Shown: positions 28,659 to 38,325, numbered from the stretch's first letter. The stretch is 64,000 nt of DNA from Mixta hanseatica (GCF_023517775.1 NZ_CP082904.1:3100001-3164000), one strand, 5' to 3'. Notes: generated by a model not told the origin, from the sequence alone. Program-made: numbers and translations.

Positions 28659-30260
28659 TTAACGATCGCAGATCGGCTCCCGAGCCTCCTCCTGGAGGGC
28701 GGCGGCAAGCACGCAGTTTCTTCCGGCGCGTTTAGCGCTATAAAGCGCCTCATCGGCGCGACGAAAACAGTGCGCGATCGCTTCGCGCTCCGCTAACCAA
28801 CAGCTGACGCCAATCGATAGGGTCACCTCGCCAACCGGCTCGATAGTCTGACGCTGCGTCGCCTGACGCACCCGCTCCGCCATCATCATCGCTGTATCAT
28901 GATCCGCGCCGGGCAGGATGATTAAAAATTCCTCGCCGCCGCTACGGCAGGCGACGTCTGTTTGCCGCGCGCAGTTTTTCAGCTGCTGCGCCACTCGCTG
29001 AATCACCCGATCGCCGACGTCATGTCCCCAGGTATCATTGACCCGTTTAAAATGATCGATATCCAGCGCCAGCACGGCAAAAGGCTGGCGCGTGGTGGCG
29101 AGATAGTCCAGCACTGCCTGCAGGCCACGGCGGTTAAGCAGTTGCGTCAACGGATCGGTTTGTACTTCTGATTTCAGCTGACCAATTTTCATCTGCATCA
29201 ATCCGATACCGGAAAGCAGCGCCCGCTTAATTTGTGATGATTCGAAATACCACGAGCGGATGCCGTTGATTTCTATAGCGGCATCCTGCGCATCCATCTG
29301 GCTGGCCTTACGCGCCAACTGCCACAGCGGCATGGCGATCAGGCGCGCCAGCAGCCAGGCCGCTGCCAGCGTTAGCAGCGCCAGCGGCAGTGAACGCTGT
29401 ATCACCTGAAACAGCAGGTTGCTGAGCGGCGCCAGCGTAATGCGGGTTGGCTTCAGTACAAAAATGGTCCAGTCGGAGTCGGGCACGCGCGCGTAGCCCG
29501 CCAGCACCGGCACGCTCTGCTCATTGTTGATTTCCTGATAGCCGCTGCTGGCGTAAGAGGTCGCGCTCTGAGGCAACAGCGGCGCAATTTTTTTGCCAAC
29601 CAGTTGACCGTTCTGGTGGTAAAGCACGCGGTTCTCCCGATCCAGCACGTAAAGCTGCGTGCCGTCACGGTAGAACTGGCTAAGCAGCAGCTCATTCAGA
29701 ACACTTTTGCGCTTCAGGTAAATAGTGCCGCCAACGTAACCCAGATAGCTGCCGCTTGCAGACCAGACAGGACGGGAAACAAATACCAGCAGGTTATTCG
29801 CCGCCGAGATGCTGGGCTGTCCTATCAGCGCGGTCCGCCGCGATAGCGCCTCACGCGCGCTGTCGGTATGCAGCTGCACGCCCTTCAGCATCATCGACTC
29901 AGGTGAAATTGCCCGCACCCAGCCGCCGGCATCCACAATCACTACTGAGTTAAAGCTATTGGTTTGCTGCCGCAGGCGCTCGACTTCCGTCTGTAGCAGC
30001 GCATCATCATCGAAGCGAGCGCCAATCGCGCCAGCTGTCCAGGCCAGCTGCGACTGCGCCTGCTGAAAAAACTGTCCGGTGGTAGCCGCCAGCTTGGCGG
30101 CATAAACCCGGTTCGCCTCCAGCGTATTGGAAATCAATATTTCACGCTGAACGCGCCAGGCTGCGTACAAGGAATTAGCGAGGGCAATAACGATACTGGC
30201 TACCGCCAGCAGAGTAATAAGCGTCCGCAAATCCGTTTTCGGCCGTAACAGCCTCAACAT
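28659..30260 (-). CDS. Diguanylate cyclase with periplasmic dCache sensor
   Basis: 533-aa membrane protein making cyclic di-GMP. TM1 at about 15-35, periplasmic double-Cache-like domain (about 40-280, with SFNSVVIVDAGGWVRAISPES), TM2 around 290-310 (LPLALLTLAAAWLLARLIAMP), then a GGDEF domain. The catalytic motif is GGEEF and the allosteric I-site RxxD (RQTD, five residues before) is intact, so the enzyme should be active and product-inhibited. ATG at 30260 is chosen: GGAG lies 9 nt upstream, and the longer upstream reading has no ribosome site. The ligand of the sensor is unknown. It sits in an accessory stretch between perM and bepA. Confidence 0.93.
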   Translation of the reverse strand: MLRLLRPKTDLRTLITLLAVASIVIALANSLYAAWRVQREILISNTLEANRVYAAKLAATTGQFFQQAQSQLAWTAGAIGARFDDDALLQTEVERLRQQTNSFNSVVIVDAGGWVRAISPESMMLKGVQLHTDSAREALSRRTALIGQPSISAANNLLVFVSRPVWSASGSYLGYVGGTIYLKRKSVLNELLLSQFYRDGTQLYVLDRENRVLYHQNGQLVGKKIAPLLPQSATSYASSGYQEINNEQSVPVLAGYARVPDSDWTIFVLKPTRITLAPLSNLLFQVIQRSLPLALLTLAAAWLLARLIAMPLWQLARKASQMDAQDAAIEINGIRSWYFESSQIKRALLSGIGLMQMKIGQLKSEVQTDPLTQLLNRRGLQAVLDYLATTRQPFAVLALDIDHFKRVNDTWGHDVGDRVIQRVAQQLKNCARQTDVACRSGGEEFLIILPGADHDTAMMMAERVRQATQRQTIEPVGEVTLSIGVSCWLAEREAIAHCFRRADEALYSAKRAGRNCVLAAALQEEAREPICDR

Positions 30261-30472
30261 GGATTTGTCTCCAATATCTTCATCATTTTTTATGCGCCTT
30301 GTGGTGCTTTTTTTTATCAATATAGGAAGTGCGATAAGTGCCCTGGTGAGATGCACGTCTCAATTGTACATGGATTGAGCAGGCAGAAAAACGCCTCAGG
30401 GCATTTTCTTAGGATTTTTCTTAGACAAGGAATGACCGATGGTGGGACAGGAATGAATAACGTCATGAGTAA

Positions 30473-30509
30473 TAATGCAAAAAATGACACTGCCAGCGGC
30501 AGTGTCATT
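30473..30509 (-). terminator. Terminator of the DsrE-like gene
   Basis: AATGACACTGCC/GGCAGTGTCATT is a 12-bp perfect stem with a 3-nt loop, followed on the minus strand by a run of six Ts. It lies 36 nt after the stop codon. One of the clearest terminators of the window. Confidence 0.92.
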
Positions 30510-30544
30510 ATTAATCAGGTGCTAAAAAGCGTATAAGCGGCTAA

Positions 30545-31153
30545 TCAGAGCATTAACAGCGCATAGCCCTGATTTTGCAGCGTGGCAACGGTGGTGCCGC
30601 TGGAAATAGTGTGGGTCACCGATTTATCAATCCACTCGCGAGCGATATGATGGAAAGCAACCGACTGATCGCAAACGGTGACTTTTACGCCCGCCTTTTC
30701 CAGCTCGCTAATTAACTTCAGATTAGGATTATCGATCCCGTAAGCTTTATGGAATTCTTCATTATTCAGCCCGGCAACCACGGCATCGCCGTTCATGGAT
30801 ACCACAAAGTCGAGCTTATTCAATGGAATGCCGGCCGCATAGTAAAGATTCACCACGCGCGCGACACGCTCCAGGCCCAGATGCGGATCTTTAATATCGC
30901 CCTCGTTTTTATTAAGCTGAAAAACAATTTTATTGCTGAGGTTAGCATCGTTACGCGGATTATAAGCGGGCGTATCGACGTAATGAATTTTCCCATAGTT
31001 AGCGATAGCTGGCGTTGACCAGAAGCCTTCCGGCTCGCTTTTGCTGTTCGCGATATGGTTAGTGACTTTGTCATAGAGCTGTGGTGCCTGAAGCACATTA
31101 CCGCCGACAAAACCGGCCAAAGCCGCCACGACGATATAAGTTACGGGACGCAT
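30545..31153 (-). CDS. Exported DsrE/DsrF-like protein, function unknown
   Basis: 202-aa protein with an N-terminal hydrophobic signal or anchor (VTYIVVAALAGFVGGNVLQAP), then a domain resembling the DsrE sulfur-relay fold (IVFQLNKN, ARVVNLYYAAGIP, DFVVSMNGDAV, LEKAGVKVTVCDQSVAFHH). The single conserved-type Cys161 lies where DsrE-like proteins place their thiol. An exported member of this family is less usual than the cytoplasmic TusBCD type. It has its own terminator and appears monocistronic. The exact role is not known. Confidence 0.8.
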   Translation of the reverse strand: MRPVTYIVVAALAGFVGGNVLQAPQLYDKVTNHIANSKSEPEGFWSTPAIANYGKIHYVDTPAYNPRNDANLSNKIVFQLNKNEGDIKDPHLGLERVARVVNLYYAAGIPLNKLDFVVSMNGDAVVAGLNNEEFHKAYGIDNPNLKLISELEKAGVKVTVCDQSVAFHHIAREWIDKSVTHTISSGTTVATLQNQGYALLML

Positions 31154-31631
31154 AAAAAAGCACTCCTTTAAGAGAGGATGTTAGTCATAGAAAAACTGAA
31201 CGTATTATATTGGCTGCAGAAACTTTTCCCGCTTTTCAGGCAAGTGGACGCTGTACAATGGAATAAGAAATATCTGATCCAACTGACACCCGCGATCGCT
31301 TACCGGGGGTTATTTGCCATACCATTTTATTGCTGAAACCTGTCGCTAAATAATGTCCCGCACCGCCTGTTCCAGGCAAAGAAGCCAACAAAAATCCGGT
31401 TACTGCACAACGCATTTTACTGCTCTCCGATGGATATTCAGCGGCGCCAGGAGGGAAACGGCATCTCTATTTCCTGGCGGCCTTTTTTATCTATATCACA
31501 GAGTGTTATTAGTGAAATACAGGTTACGCAGCGGCATTATCGCTGTGGTTTCTTTGCGCGAAGATAACGCCAGTAAACCATCGAAAATTTCTTTATTTTT
31601 CGTGGATTGCTCTCTTTTTAGCATCGGCGCT
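31154..31631. other. Gap without a recognisable gene
   Basis: About 480 bp between the DsrE-like gene and the next AT-rich patch. No ORF with a plausible ribosome site and family resemblance is seen. The only structure is a hairpin plus T-run at 31444-31488 (listed separately). Confidence 0.6.
31444..31488 (+). terminator. Hairpin with T-run, orphan terminator
   Basis: GCCAGGA (31446-31452) pairs with TCCTGGC (31472-31478), extended by one further G-C pair, and is followed by six Ts (31483-31488) on the plus strand. No plus-strand gene precedes it, so it may end an unannotated small RNA, or be the remnant of one. Confidence 0.4.
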
Positions 31632-31916
31632 TTAAATTAAGAATAAACTTACCCGACAATAGCCAAGGCCAGAGCCAGTATAAAACAGCAGTAATAGTGA
31701 AATTAAAGGCAAGAAGGTTATATTCTTTATTAAAGCGTGGCGCTTAATCTCATCCATCGCCATAAAAAAAAGCCAAATTGGTATACCAGTTAAAAATTGA
31801 TAGCCGCGCTTATTTTCCAGCCGCGTGAAAATATTTCTAACGATTGTAATAAAAAGGCTGTGCGCCCGATCAATAATTTTCAGAACATGCTTAATCAAAA
31901 CCTGTGCCACTTTCAA
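31632..31916 (-). CDS. Doubtful small hydrophobic ORF in AT-rich DNA
   Basis: 94-codon frame with TTG as the only upstream start. It predicts a C-terminal hydrophobic stretch (NITFLPLISLLLLFYTG) and a middle one (GIPIWLFFMAMDE), so it might be a small membrane protein. No family is recognised, no convincing Shine-Dalgarno is seen, and the local DNA is clearly more AT-rich than the neighbours. It could equally be non-coding. Listed because it is the only sizeable frame in this 900-bp gap. Confidence 0.25.
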   Translation of the reverse strand: MKVAQVLIKHVLKIIDRAHSLFITIVRNIFTRLENKRGYQFLTGIPIWLFFMAMDEIKRHALIKNITFLPLISLLLLFYTGSGLGYCRVSLFLI

Positions 31917-32120
31917 TTTCTCTGAATAAGTTTACACAACTTTGAACTTTCACCCTGCCCCGGCTGACGGTTTTTCCCTTATATCATAAGGCTTAAACAG
32001 CCATTTCATTATGCAGTTTACCTCGCTAAGATAGCGGCCTGAGCGCCGCTGTTGCGCTGGCGTCTGAACTATCAGGACCGGGATCGGTCGAAACGTTACT
32101 CTTTGCCCTGGGGAAGAAGT

Positions 32121-33587
32121 ATGTTTAATCGCTTGAAGAAAAATGTGATCGCTTCACTCTGCATCACGCTGCTGGCTGGCAACGTGCTCTCTTCCCAGGC
32201 CGACGTTGCTGATACGCTTCCCGATATTGGTACGACCGCAGGCGGCACCTTATCGATTAATCAGGAACTGCAGATGGGCGATTTTTATGTGCGCCAGCTG
32301 CGCGCCAGCGCGCCATTGATCAACGATCCCCTGCTTAACCAGTACATTAATCAACTTGGGCTGCGTCTGGTTGCCCACGCGAATTCGGTACGTACTCCCT
32401 TTCATTTCTACCTGATCCGTAATGATGAGATAAACGCCTTCGCCTTTTTTGGCGGCAACGTAGTGCTGCACTCTGCCCTGTTCCGCGCCAGCGACGATGA
32501 AAGTCAGCTGGCGTCGGTGCTGGCCCATGAAATTTCGCACGTTACCCAACGTCATCTGGCGCGTGCTATGGAAGAGCAGCAGCGCAATGCTCCGCTCACT
32601 TGGGTTGGCGCGCTCGGCTCGATTCTGCTGGCAATGGCTAATCCACAGGCGGGCATGGCAGGTTTAGCCGGTACGCTGGCCGGTACCCGGCAGGGCGTTA
32701 TTTCCTTTACGCAGAATAATGAACAGGAAGCAGATCGCATCGGCATTCAGGTTTTGCAGCGCGCCGGTTTTGATCCGCAGGCGATGCCCACCTTTTTACA
32801 GAAACTGGCGGACCAGTCGCGTTTCGCCTTTAAGCCGCCGGAAATTTTGCTGACCCACCCGCTGCCGGACAGTCGTCTGGCCGACGCCCGTAACCGAGCC
32901 AATCAAATGCGGCCAATGGTGGTGCACGCTTCGCAGGATTACTATATGGCGAAAGCGCGCGCGCTGGGCATGTATGCCACCGGACAGAACCAGCTGGGGG
33001 AAGATTTGCTTGATGAGTGGTCGAAGGGCAATGCGCGCCAGCAGCAGGCCGCGCAGTACGGCAGAGCGCTGCTGTTCCTTGAAGCGAAAAGCTTCGCCAA
33101 TGCGAAAAAGATCATCGAACCGCTGCTGGCAAAAGATCCCACCAACGTCTGGTACCTGGATATCATGACCGATATCGATCTGGGGCTGAATCAGCCGCAA
33201 AGCGCGGTGAAACGCCTGACGGCGCAGAAGGCCAGCGGCAGCGACCCGGTGTTACAGCTCAATCTGGCCAATGCGTTGCTGGAAGCCAAACAGCCCGCTG
33301 CGGCCAGCCGTATCCTGAATCGCTATACCTGGGCGCATCCTGATGATACTAACGGTTGGGATCTGTTGGCGCAGGCCGCGGCGGCGCAAAACCGGCGTGA
33401 TGAGGAGCTGTCGGCGCGCGCGGAAGGGCTGGCGCTGACCGGGCAGTTAGATCAGGCGATTACCACCCTGAGCAGCGCCAGCGCTCAGGTGGCGTTAGGC
33501 AGCCTGACGCAGGCGCGCTATGACGCACGCATCGATCAGCTTCGTCAGCTGCAGCTACGCTTCCGTCAATATCAGAAAGGACGGTAA
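32121..33587 (+). CDS. bepA: Periplasmic outer-membrane protein quality-control metalloprotease BepA
   Basis: Zinc protease/chaperone that supports LptD assembly and degrades misfolded BamA or LptD. It is 488 aa (E. coli 487). Signal peptide at about 1-27, then an M48 domain with zinc motif HEISH (H136, E137, H140), the third ligand region EQEADRIG (E201) and H246, followed by TPR repeats at about 300-480. These positions equal those reported for E. coli BepA. The frame is open upstream to 32052, but ATG at 32121 follows GGGGAAG. It ends 5 bp before the convergent hda. Confidence 0.96.
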   Translation: MFNRLKKNVIASLCITLLAGNVLSSQADVADTLPDIGTTAGGTLSINQELQMGDFYVRQLRASAPLINDPLLNQYINQLGLRLVAHANSVRTPFHFYLIRNDEINAFAFFGGNVVLHSALFRASDDESQLASVLAHEISHVTQRHLARAMEEQQRNAPLTWVGALGSILLAMANPQAGMAGLAGTLAGTRQGVISFTQNNEQEADRIGIQVLQRAGFDPQAMPTFLQKLADQSRFAFKPPEILLTHPLPDSRLADARNRANQMRPMVVHASQDYYMAKARALGMYATGQNQLGEDLLDEWSKGNARQQQAAQYGRALLFLEAKSFANAKKIIEPLLAKDPTNVWYLDIMTDIDLGLNQPQSAVKRLTAQKASGSDPVLQLNLANALLEAKQPAAASRILNRYTWAHPDDTNGWDLLAQAAAAQNRRDEELSARAEGLALTGQLDQAITTLSSASAQVALGSLTQARYDARIDQLRQLQLRFRQYQKGR

Positions 33588-33592
33588 TCGGC

Positions 33593-34294
33593 CTACAGCG
33601 CGAGGATTTCCTTCACAAATGGAATGGTTAACTTACGCTGGGCGCTAATCGAGGCGCGATCGAGACGATCCAGGGTGGTAAACAGCGTACGCATCTCACG
33701 ATCCAGGCGTTTCAGCAGGAATCGGCCAACGTCTTCCGGCAGCTCGAAGCCACGCAGGCTGGCACGCAGCTGCAGCGCCTGTAGCTTATCCTCATCCGAT
33801 AGCGGCTGTAGCTTATAGATTTGCCCCCAGTCGAGGCGTGAAGCGAGATCGGGCAGCTTAAGGTTAAGCTGGCGCGGGGGACGATCGCCGGTGATCAACA
33901 GCCGCGTTTTTCCGGTTTCCAGAATGCGGTTGTAAAGATCGAAGATGGCCATTTCCCACTCTTCCTCACCGGCAATACATTCAATATTGTCAATGCAGAC
34001 CAGCGAGAGCTGTTCCATGCCATCCAGCACTTCCGGTACGAACCAGGTCCGTTTATCCAGCGGAACATAGCCGACGGCATCGCCGCGCGTCGACATTTCA
34101 GCGCAGGCCGCATGCAGCAAATGGCTGCGCCCCCCGCCCTGACGTGACCAGAAATAGAGATAACTGCCATGTTCCTGCGCTAATGCGCCTTTGAGTGCAG
34201 CCAGCAGGGACGGATTTTCTCCCGGCCAGAAACTGGCGAAGGTTTCATCATCCGGTAAATAGAGTGGCAGTGAAAGTTGTGCCGGCGTGTTCAG
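33593..34294 (-). CDS. hda: DnaA regulatory inactivator Hda, CTG start
   Basis: AAA+ protein that, with the DNA-loaded sliding clamp, stimulates ATP hydrolysis by DnaA after initiation (RIDA). It is 233 aa. Clamp-binding motif QLSLPL at residues 6-11; DnaA-like ATPase core with [10 protein letters not shown] (degenerate Walker A), VCIDNIECI (Walker B), [20 protein letters not shown] and SALR-type C terminus. The start is CTG at 34294, with GAGG ending 5 nt upstream. The only alternative, GTG at 34300, overlaps the Shine-Dalgarno itself. E. coli hda is also reported to start at CUG. Confidence 0.93.
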   Translation of the reverse strand: MNTPAQLSLPLYLPDDETFASFWPGENPSLLAALKGALAQEHGSYLYFWSRQGGGRSHLLHAACAEMSTRGDAVGYVPLDKRTWFVPEVLDGMEQLSLVCIDNIECIAGEEEWEMAIFDLYNRILETGKTRLLITGDRPPRQLNLKLPDLASRLDWGQIYKLQPLSDEDKLQALQLRASLRGFELPEDVGRFLLKRLDREMRTLFTTLDRLDRASISAQRKLTIPFVKEILAL

Positions 34295-34420
34295 AAGCAC
34301 CTCAAGCGTGAACGGGCTAAAAACCGCGGTAGTTTAACACATCTTATCAGGCGAAATGAAATCGCAGCGCTGCGCTGCCCCGTTCCGTTCCGGGGCCGCC
34401 TGAGCCGCCCGGCAGCGATA

Positions 34421-34447
34421 AAAAAGGCGCCCTGGGGCGCCTCTTTT
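34421..34447 (-). terminator. Terminator of uraA
   Basis: GGCGCC / GGCGCC stem around a CTGG loop, extended by flanking A:T pairs, followed on the minus strand by TTTTTTAT, 14 nt beyond the uraA stop. A typical rho-independent terminator. Confidence 0.9.
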
Positions 34448-34458
34448 GCTTCTGGATG

Positions 34459-35742
34459 TTACTCCTGCGATTTATCCGGCGCGTCCAGAATCACCTCTTC
34501 CGGGCGCAGCACGTTAATTACTTTAAAAATCAGGCTCAGCGCCACACCTACCAGCGTCGCCAGCGCCATGCCTTTCAGCTCTGCCGCGCCGATATGCACC
34601 TTGGCTCCGCTCACGCCGATAATCAAAATCACCGAGGTCAGGATCAGATTCTGCGCCTTATTATAGTCTACTTTTGATTCAATCAGCACGCGAATACCGG
34701 ATGCGCCGATCACGCCATACAGCAGCAGCGAAACCCCGCCCATCACCGGTACCGGAATCGCCTGAATAGCCGCCGCCAGCTTACCGACGCAGGAGAGCAA
34801 AATAGCAATAATCGCCGCGCCGCCAATCACCCAGGTACTGTAAACGCGGGTAATCGCCATCACGCCGATATTTTCGCCGTAGGTGGTATTCGGCGTTGAA
34901 CCGAACAGGCCAGAAATAATGGTCGAGAAGCCGTTGGCGAACATCGAACGATGCAGGCCAGGATCGCGGATCAGATCCTTTTTGACGATATTCGCCGTCA
35001 CCACCAGATGCCCGACATGTTCGGCAATCACCACCAGCGCGGCCGGCAGGATCGTTAACATCGCATACCATTCAAAGCGCGGCGTATAAAACGTCGGCAG
35101 CGCGAACCACGGCGCGGCCGCCACTCCGCTCCAGTCGACGATGCCCATCGCCCAGGAAAGCAGATAGCCCGCCAGCACGCCGATCAGAATAGGGATGATC
35201 GCCATAAAACCGCGAAACAGTACCGAACCAAACACGGTTACCGCCAGCGTCACCAGGGAAACGGTCACCGCGGTACCATCTACCGTCGCGCCGCTGGCAG
35301 GCAGCAGGCCGGCCATATTCGCTGCGACGCCCGCCAGTTCCAGCCCGATAACCGCGACAATCGCGCCCATCGCCGCCGGTGGGAACATCACATCCAGCCA
35401 GCCGGTGCCCGCTTTTTTCACAATCAGCGCCACCAGACAAAACAGCACGCCGCACAGAATAAAGCCGCCCAGCGCCACCTCATAGCCCAGAGGCAGCAAC
35501 AGCAACACCGGCGAAATAAAGGCGAAGCTGGAACCTAAATAGGCAGGGATTTTACCCTTACAGATAAATAGATAGAGTAAGGTGCCGATGCCGTTAAACA
35601 ACAGCACCGTTGCCGGATTGATATGAAACAGAATCGGCACCAGCACCGTCGCGCCGAACATGGCGAACAGATGCTGAAAACTGAGCGGAATCGTTTGCAG
35701 TAGCGGTGGACGTTCGCTAACGCCAATCGCGCGACGAGTCAT
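34459..35742 (-). CDS. uraA: Uracil:proton symporter UraA
   Basis: Nucleobase-cation symporter 2 family protein with 14 membrane helices, importing uracil. It is 427 aa (E. coli 429) and near-identical over long stretches: PLSFQHLFAMFGATVLVP, FISPVLLLLPLGYEVALGG, VIAEHVGHLVVTANI (with the proton-coupled Glu/His), and GASGIRVLIESKVDYNKAQN. It follows upp in the same operon, so the imported uracil is directly converted to UMP. Confidence 0.98.
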   Translation of the reverse strand: MTRRAIGVSERPPLLQTIPLSFQHLFAMFGATVLVPILFHINPATVLLFNGIGTLLYLFICKGKIPAYLGSSFAFISPVLLLLPLGYEVALGGFILCGVLFCLVALIVKKAGTGWLDVMFPPAAMGAIVAVIGLELAGVAANMAGLLPASGATVDGTAVTVSLVTLAVTVFGSVLFRGFMAIIPILIGVLAGYLLSWAMGIVDWSGVAAAPWFALPTFYTPRFEWYAMLTILPAALVVIAEHVGHLVVTANIVKKDLIRDPGLHRSMFANGFSTIISGLFGSTPNTTYGENIGVMAITRVYSTWVIGGAAIIAILLSCVGKLAAAIQAIPVPVMGGVSLLLYGVIGASGIRVLIESKVDYNKAQNLILTSVILIIGVSGAKVHIGAAELKGMALATLVGVALSLIFKVINVLRPEEVILDAPDKSQE

Positions 35743-35769
35743 GGAGTATCCCCTTGGGCTGTTTTTGGC

Positions 35770-35796
35770 AAAAAAAAGCCGACTCTGCGGTCGGCT
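35770..35796 (-). terminator. Intra-operon terminator between upp and uraA
   Basis: AGCCGAC / GTCGGCT stem with a 6-nt loop, followed on the minus strand by seven Ts. It lies a few nucleotides after the upp stop codon and before uraA, so it probably lowers uraA relative to upp. Confidence 0.85.
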
Positions 35797-35802
35797 GAAT
35801 AA

Positions 35803-36429
35803 TTATTTGGTTCCGAAAATCTTATCACCCGCGTCGCCAAGACCGGGGATGATGTAACCTTTCTCGTTCAGGCCGTGATCGATGGAGGCGGTATAGAGTT
35901 CAACATCCGGATGCGCCTTTTCCAGCGCGGCAATGCCTTCCGGCGCGGCGACCAGCACCAGCACCTTGATGGAGTTACAGCCCGCTTTCTTCAGCAGATC
36001 AATGGTGGCGATCATCGAGCCGCCGGTGGCCAGCATCGGGTCCACTACCAGCGCCATGCGCTCTTCGATATTGGAAACCAGCTTCTGGAAATAAGGGACC
36101 GGCTCCAGTGTCTCTTCATCACGGTAAACGCCCACCACGCTGATACGCGCGCTTGGCACATGCTCCAGCACCCCTTCCATCATACCGAGACCGGCACGCA
36201 GAATCGGGACAACGGTGATTTTCTTGCCTTTGATCTGGTCAATTTCTACCGGACCATTCCAGCCTTCAATGGTGACTTTTTCAGTTTCCAGATCGGCAGT
36301 GGCTTCGTAGGTCAGCAAACTTCCCACTTCAGATGCCAGTTCGCGAAAGCGCTTGGTGCTAATGTCTTGCTCACGCATCAGGCCCAGTTTATGTTTGACG
36401 AGCGGGTGTTTGACTTCCACGATCTTCAT
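35803..36429 (-). CDS. upp: Uracil phosphoribosyltransferase
   Basis: Makes UMP from uracil and PRPP in pyrimidine salvage. It is 208 aa. Features: [14 protein letters not shown], the PRPP-binding [12 protein letters not shown], and the uracil-binding [20 protein letters not shown] at the C terminus. The frame is open upstream to 36543, but ATG at 36429 ([14 protein letters not shown]) is the family start. It is divergent from purM with about 220 bp between them. Confidence 0.98.
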   Translation of the reverse strand: MKIVEVKHPLVKHKLGLMREQDISTKRFRELASEVGSLLTYEATADLETEKVTIEGWNGPVEIDQIKGKKITVVPILRAGLGMMEGVLEHVPSARISVVGVYRDEETLEPVPYFQKLVSNIEERMALVVDPMLATGGSMIATIDLLKKAGCNSIKVLVLVAAPEGIAALEKAHPDVELYTASIDHGLNEKGYIIPGLGDAGDKIFGTK

Positions 36430-36578
36430 TGTTGTACTCCCGGAGTGTTGAGCGGAAAAAAAAATCGCCGGATTATACCGCCTTTTGTCTGCCGCGCCAT
36501 ATGCAATCAGGCAATAAAGCGTAAAAGGCGGCGGCTGGATCAAGCATCATCGAAAATAAATAATCTGCAACACTGGCC

Positions 36579-36594
36579 TCGCAAACGTTTGCCT
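36579..36594. promoter_or_regulatory. PurR operator of purMN
   Basis: The core GCAAACGTTTGC (36581-36592) is a perfect palindrome matching PurR consensus at all core positions. It lies about 60 bp before the purM start and just upstream of a TAGAAT -10-like sequence (36602-36607), so PurR would block the promoter. Present also upstream of E. coli purMN. Confidence 0.88.
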
Positions 36595-36652
36595 GCGCTG
36601 TTAGAATTGCCGCGCTTTAATTCAAACCGCAAAACCGCGTGGGGATTCCGCA

Positions 36653-37690
36653 GTGACCGACAAGACCTCTCTCAGCTATAAAGACGCCGGCGTTGATATT
36701 GATGCAGGCAACGCGTTAGTCGATCGTATTAAAGGCGTGGTGAAACAAACCCGTCGTCCGGAAGTGATGGGCGGCCTCGGCGGTTTCGGCGCGCTCTGTG
36801 CGCTGCCGCAAAAGTATCGCGAGCCGGTGCTGGTTTCCGGCACCGACGGCGTCGGCACCAAGCTGCGTCTGGCGATGGATCTGCAGCGCCATGATACCAT
36901 CGGCATCGATCTGGTCGCCATGTGCGTTAACGATTTGGTGGTTCAGGGCGCAGAGCCGCTCTTCTTCCTGGATTACTACGCCACCGGCAAGCTGGATGTC
37001 GATACCGCTTCCGCCGTGATTGGCGGCATCGCCGAAGGGTGCTTACAGTCGGGCTGCGCGCTGGTAGGCGGTGAAACCGCAGAGATGCCGGGGATGTATC
37101 ACGGCGAAGATTACGACGTGGCTGGCTTCTGCGTCGGCGTGGTGGAAAAGTCAGAAATCATTGACGGCAGTAAAGTACAGGATGGCGACGTGCTGATCGC
37201 CCTCGCCTCCAGCGGCCCGCACTCTAACGGCTATTCTCTGGTGCGTAAAATTCTGGAAGTCAGCCAGACCGACCCGTTAAGCGAGCAGCTCGACGGCCAG
37301 CCGCTGGCCGATCATCTGCTGGCCCCGACGCGTATCTACGTTAAAAATATCCTCAGCCTGATTGAGCAGATCGATGTGCACGCTATCGCCCATCTCACCG
37401 GCGGCGGCTTCTGGGAAAATATTCCGCGCGTGCTGCCGGAAAATACCCAGGCGGTTATCGATGAAGCCAGCTGGCAGTGGCCGGCAGTCTTTGGCTGGCT
37501 GCAGCAGGCGGGCAACGTTAGCCGCCATGAAATGTACCGCACCTTTAACTGCGGCGTCGGCATGGTGATCGCCGTCAGCGCCGCCGAAGCAGATAAAGCG
37601 GTTGAACTGATGAATGCCGCAGGCGAGCAGGCGTGGAAAATCGGCGTAATTAATGCCTCTGACGCAGAAGAGCGTGTGGTTATCAAATGA
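36653..37690 (+). CDS. purM: Phosphoribosylformylglycinamidine cyclo-ligase
   Basis: AIR synthetase, fifth step of purine synthesis. It is 345 aa. [20 protein letters not shown] at the N terminus, [13 protein letters not shown] and [11 protein letters not shown] of the ATP-binding core, [11 protein letters not shown], and [16 protein letters not shown] are all conserved. The start is GTG at 36653 with a GGGGA Shine-Dalgarno 6 nt upstream. The final ATGA overlaps the start of purN. Confidence 0.98.
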   Translation: MTDKTSLSYKDAGVDIDAGNALVDRIKGVVKQTRRPEVMGGLGGFGALCALPQKYREPVLVSGTDGVGTKLRLAMDLQRHDTIGIDLVAMCVNDLVVQGAEPLFFLDYYATGKLDVDTASAVIGGIAEGCLQSGCALVGGETAEMPGMYHGEDYDVAGFCVGVVEKSEIIDGSKVQDGDVLIALASSGPHSNGYSLVRKILEVSQTDPLSEQLDGQPLADHLLAPTRIYVKNILSLIEQIDVHAIAHLTGGGFWENIPRVLPENTQAVIDEASWQWPAVFGWLQQAGNVSRHEMYRTFNCGVGMVIAVSAAEADKAVELMNAAGEQAWKIGVINASDAEERVVIK

Positions 37691-38325
37691 AGCGGTTGGT
37701 CGTGCTGATATCGGGTAGCGGCAGCAATCTGCAGGCGATTCTCGATGCCTGTCAGCAGGGCCGCATCAACGCCAGTGTGGCGGCGGTGTTCAGCAATAAG
37801 GCCGACGCGTTTGGCCTTGAGCGCGCCCGCAGTGCGGGCGTTGCCGCCCATGCGCTTTCCGCGTCCGATTATGAAAGCCGCGAGGCGTTTGATCGCCAGC
37901 TTATGCGCGAGATCGACGCCTGCGCGCCCGATTTGGTGGTGCTGGCGGGCTATATGCGTATTCTTAGCCCGGCCTTTGTCGCGCATTATCACGATCGCCT
38001 GCTGAATATTCATCCTTCTCTGCTGCCGAAATATCCGGGGCTGCACACCCACCGTCAGGCGATCGCCAACGGCGACCGCGAACATGGCACCTCGGTGCAT
38101 TTTGTGACCGACCAGCTGGATGGCGGCCCGGTGATCTTACAGGCCCGGGTACCGGTATTTGGCGGCGACAGCGAAGAAGAGGTGATCGCACGCGTGCAGC
38201 ATCAGGAACATGCGATTTATCCGCTGGTGATTAGCTGGTTCGTTGCGGGCCGGCTGATGATGCGTGATAACGCCGCCTGGCTTGATGGCAACCCGCTTCC
38301 GCCGCAGGGCTACGCGGGCGATTAA
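37687..38325 (+). CDS. purN: Phosphoribosylglycinamide formyltransferase PurN
   Basis: Transfers the formyl group of 10-formyl-THF to GAR in purine synthesis. It is 212 aa, the family length. [10 protein letters not shown], then the active-site segment [18 protein letters not shown] with His, and the Asp-containing [15 protein letters not shown] are present. It overlaps purM by 4 nt and shares its PurR-controlled promoter. Confidence 0.98.
   Translation: MKRLVVLISGSGSNLQAILDACQQGRINASVAAVFSNKADAFGLERARSAGVAAHALSASDYESREAFDRQLMREIDACAPDLVVLAGYMRILSPAFVAHYHDRLLNIHPSLLPKYPGLHTHRQAIANGDREHGTSVHFVTDQLDGGPVILQARVPVFGGDSEEEVIARVQHQEHAIYPLVISWFVAGRLMMRDNAAWLDGNPLPPQGYAGD

Noticed and set aside
31353..31640. 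95-codon plus-strand frame in the perM-bepA interval
   Set aside because: It runs through the hairpin and T-run at 31444-31488, which would end transcription, and has no start site or family.
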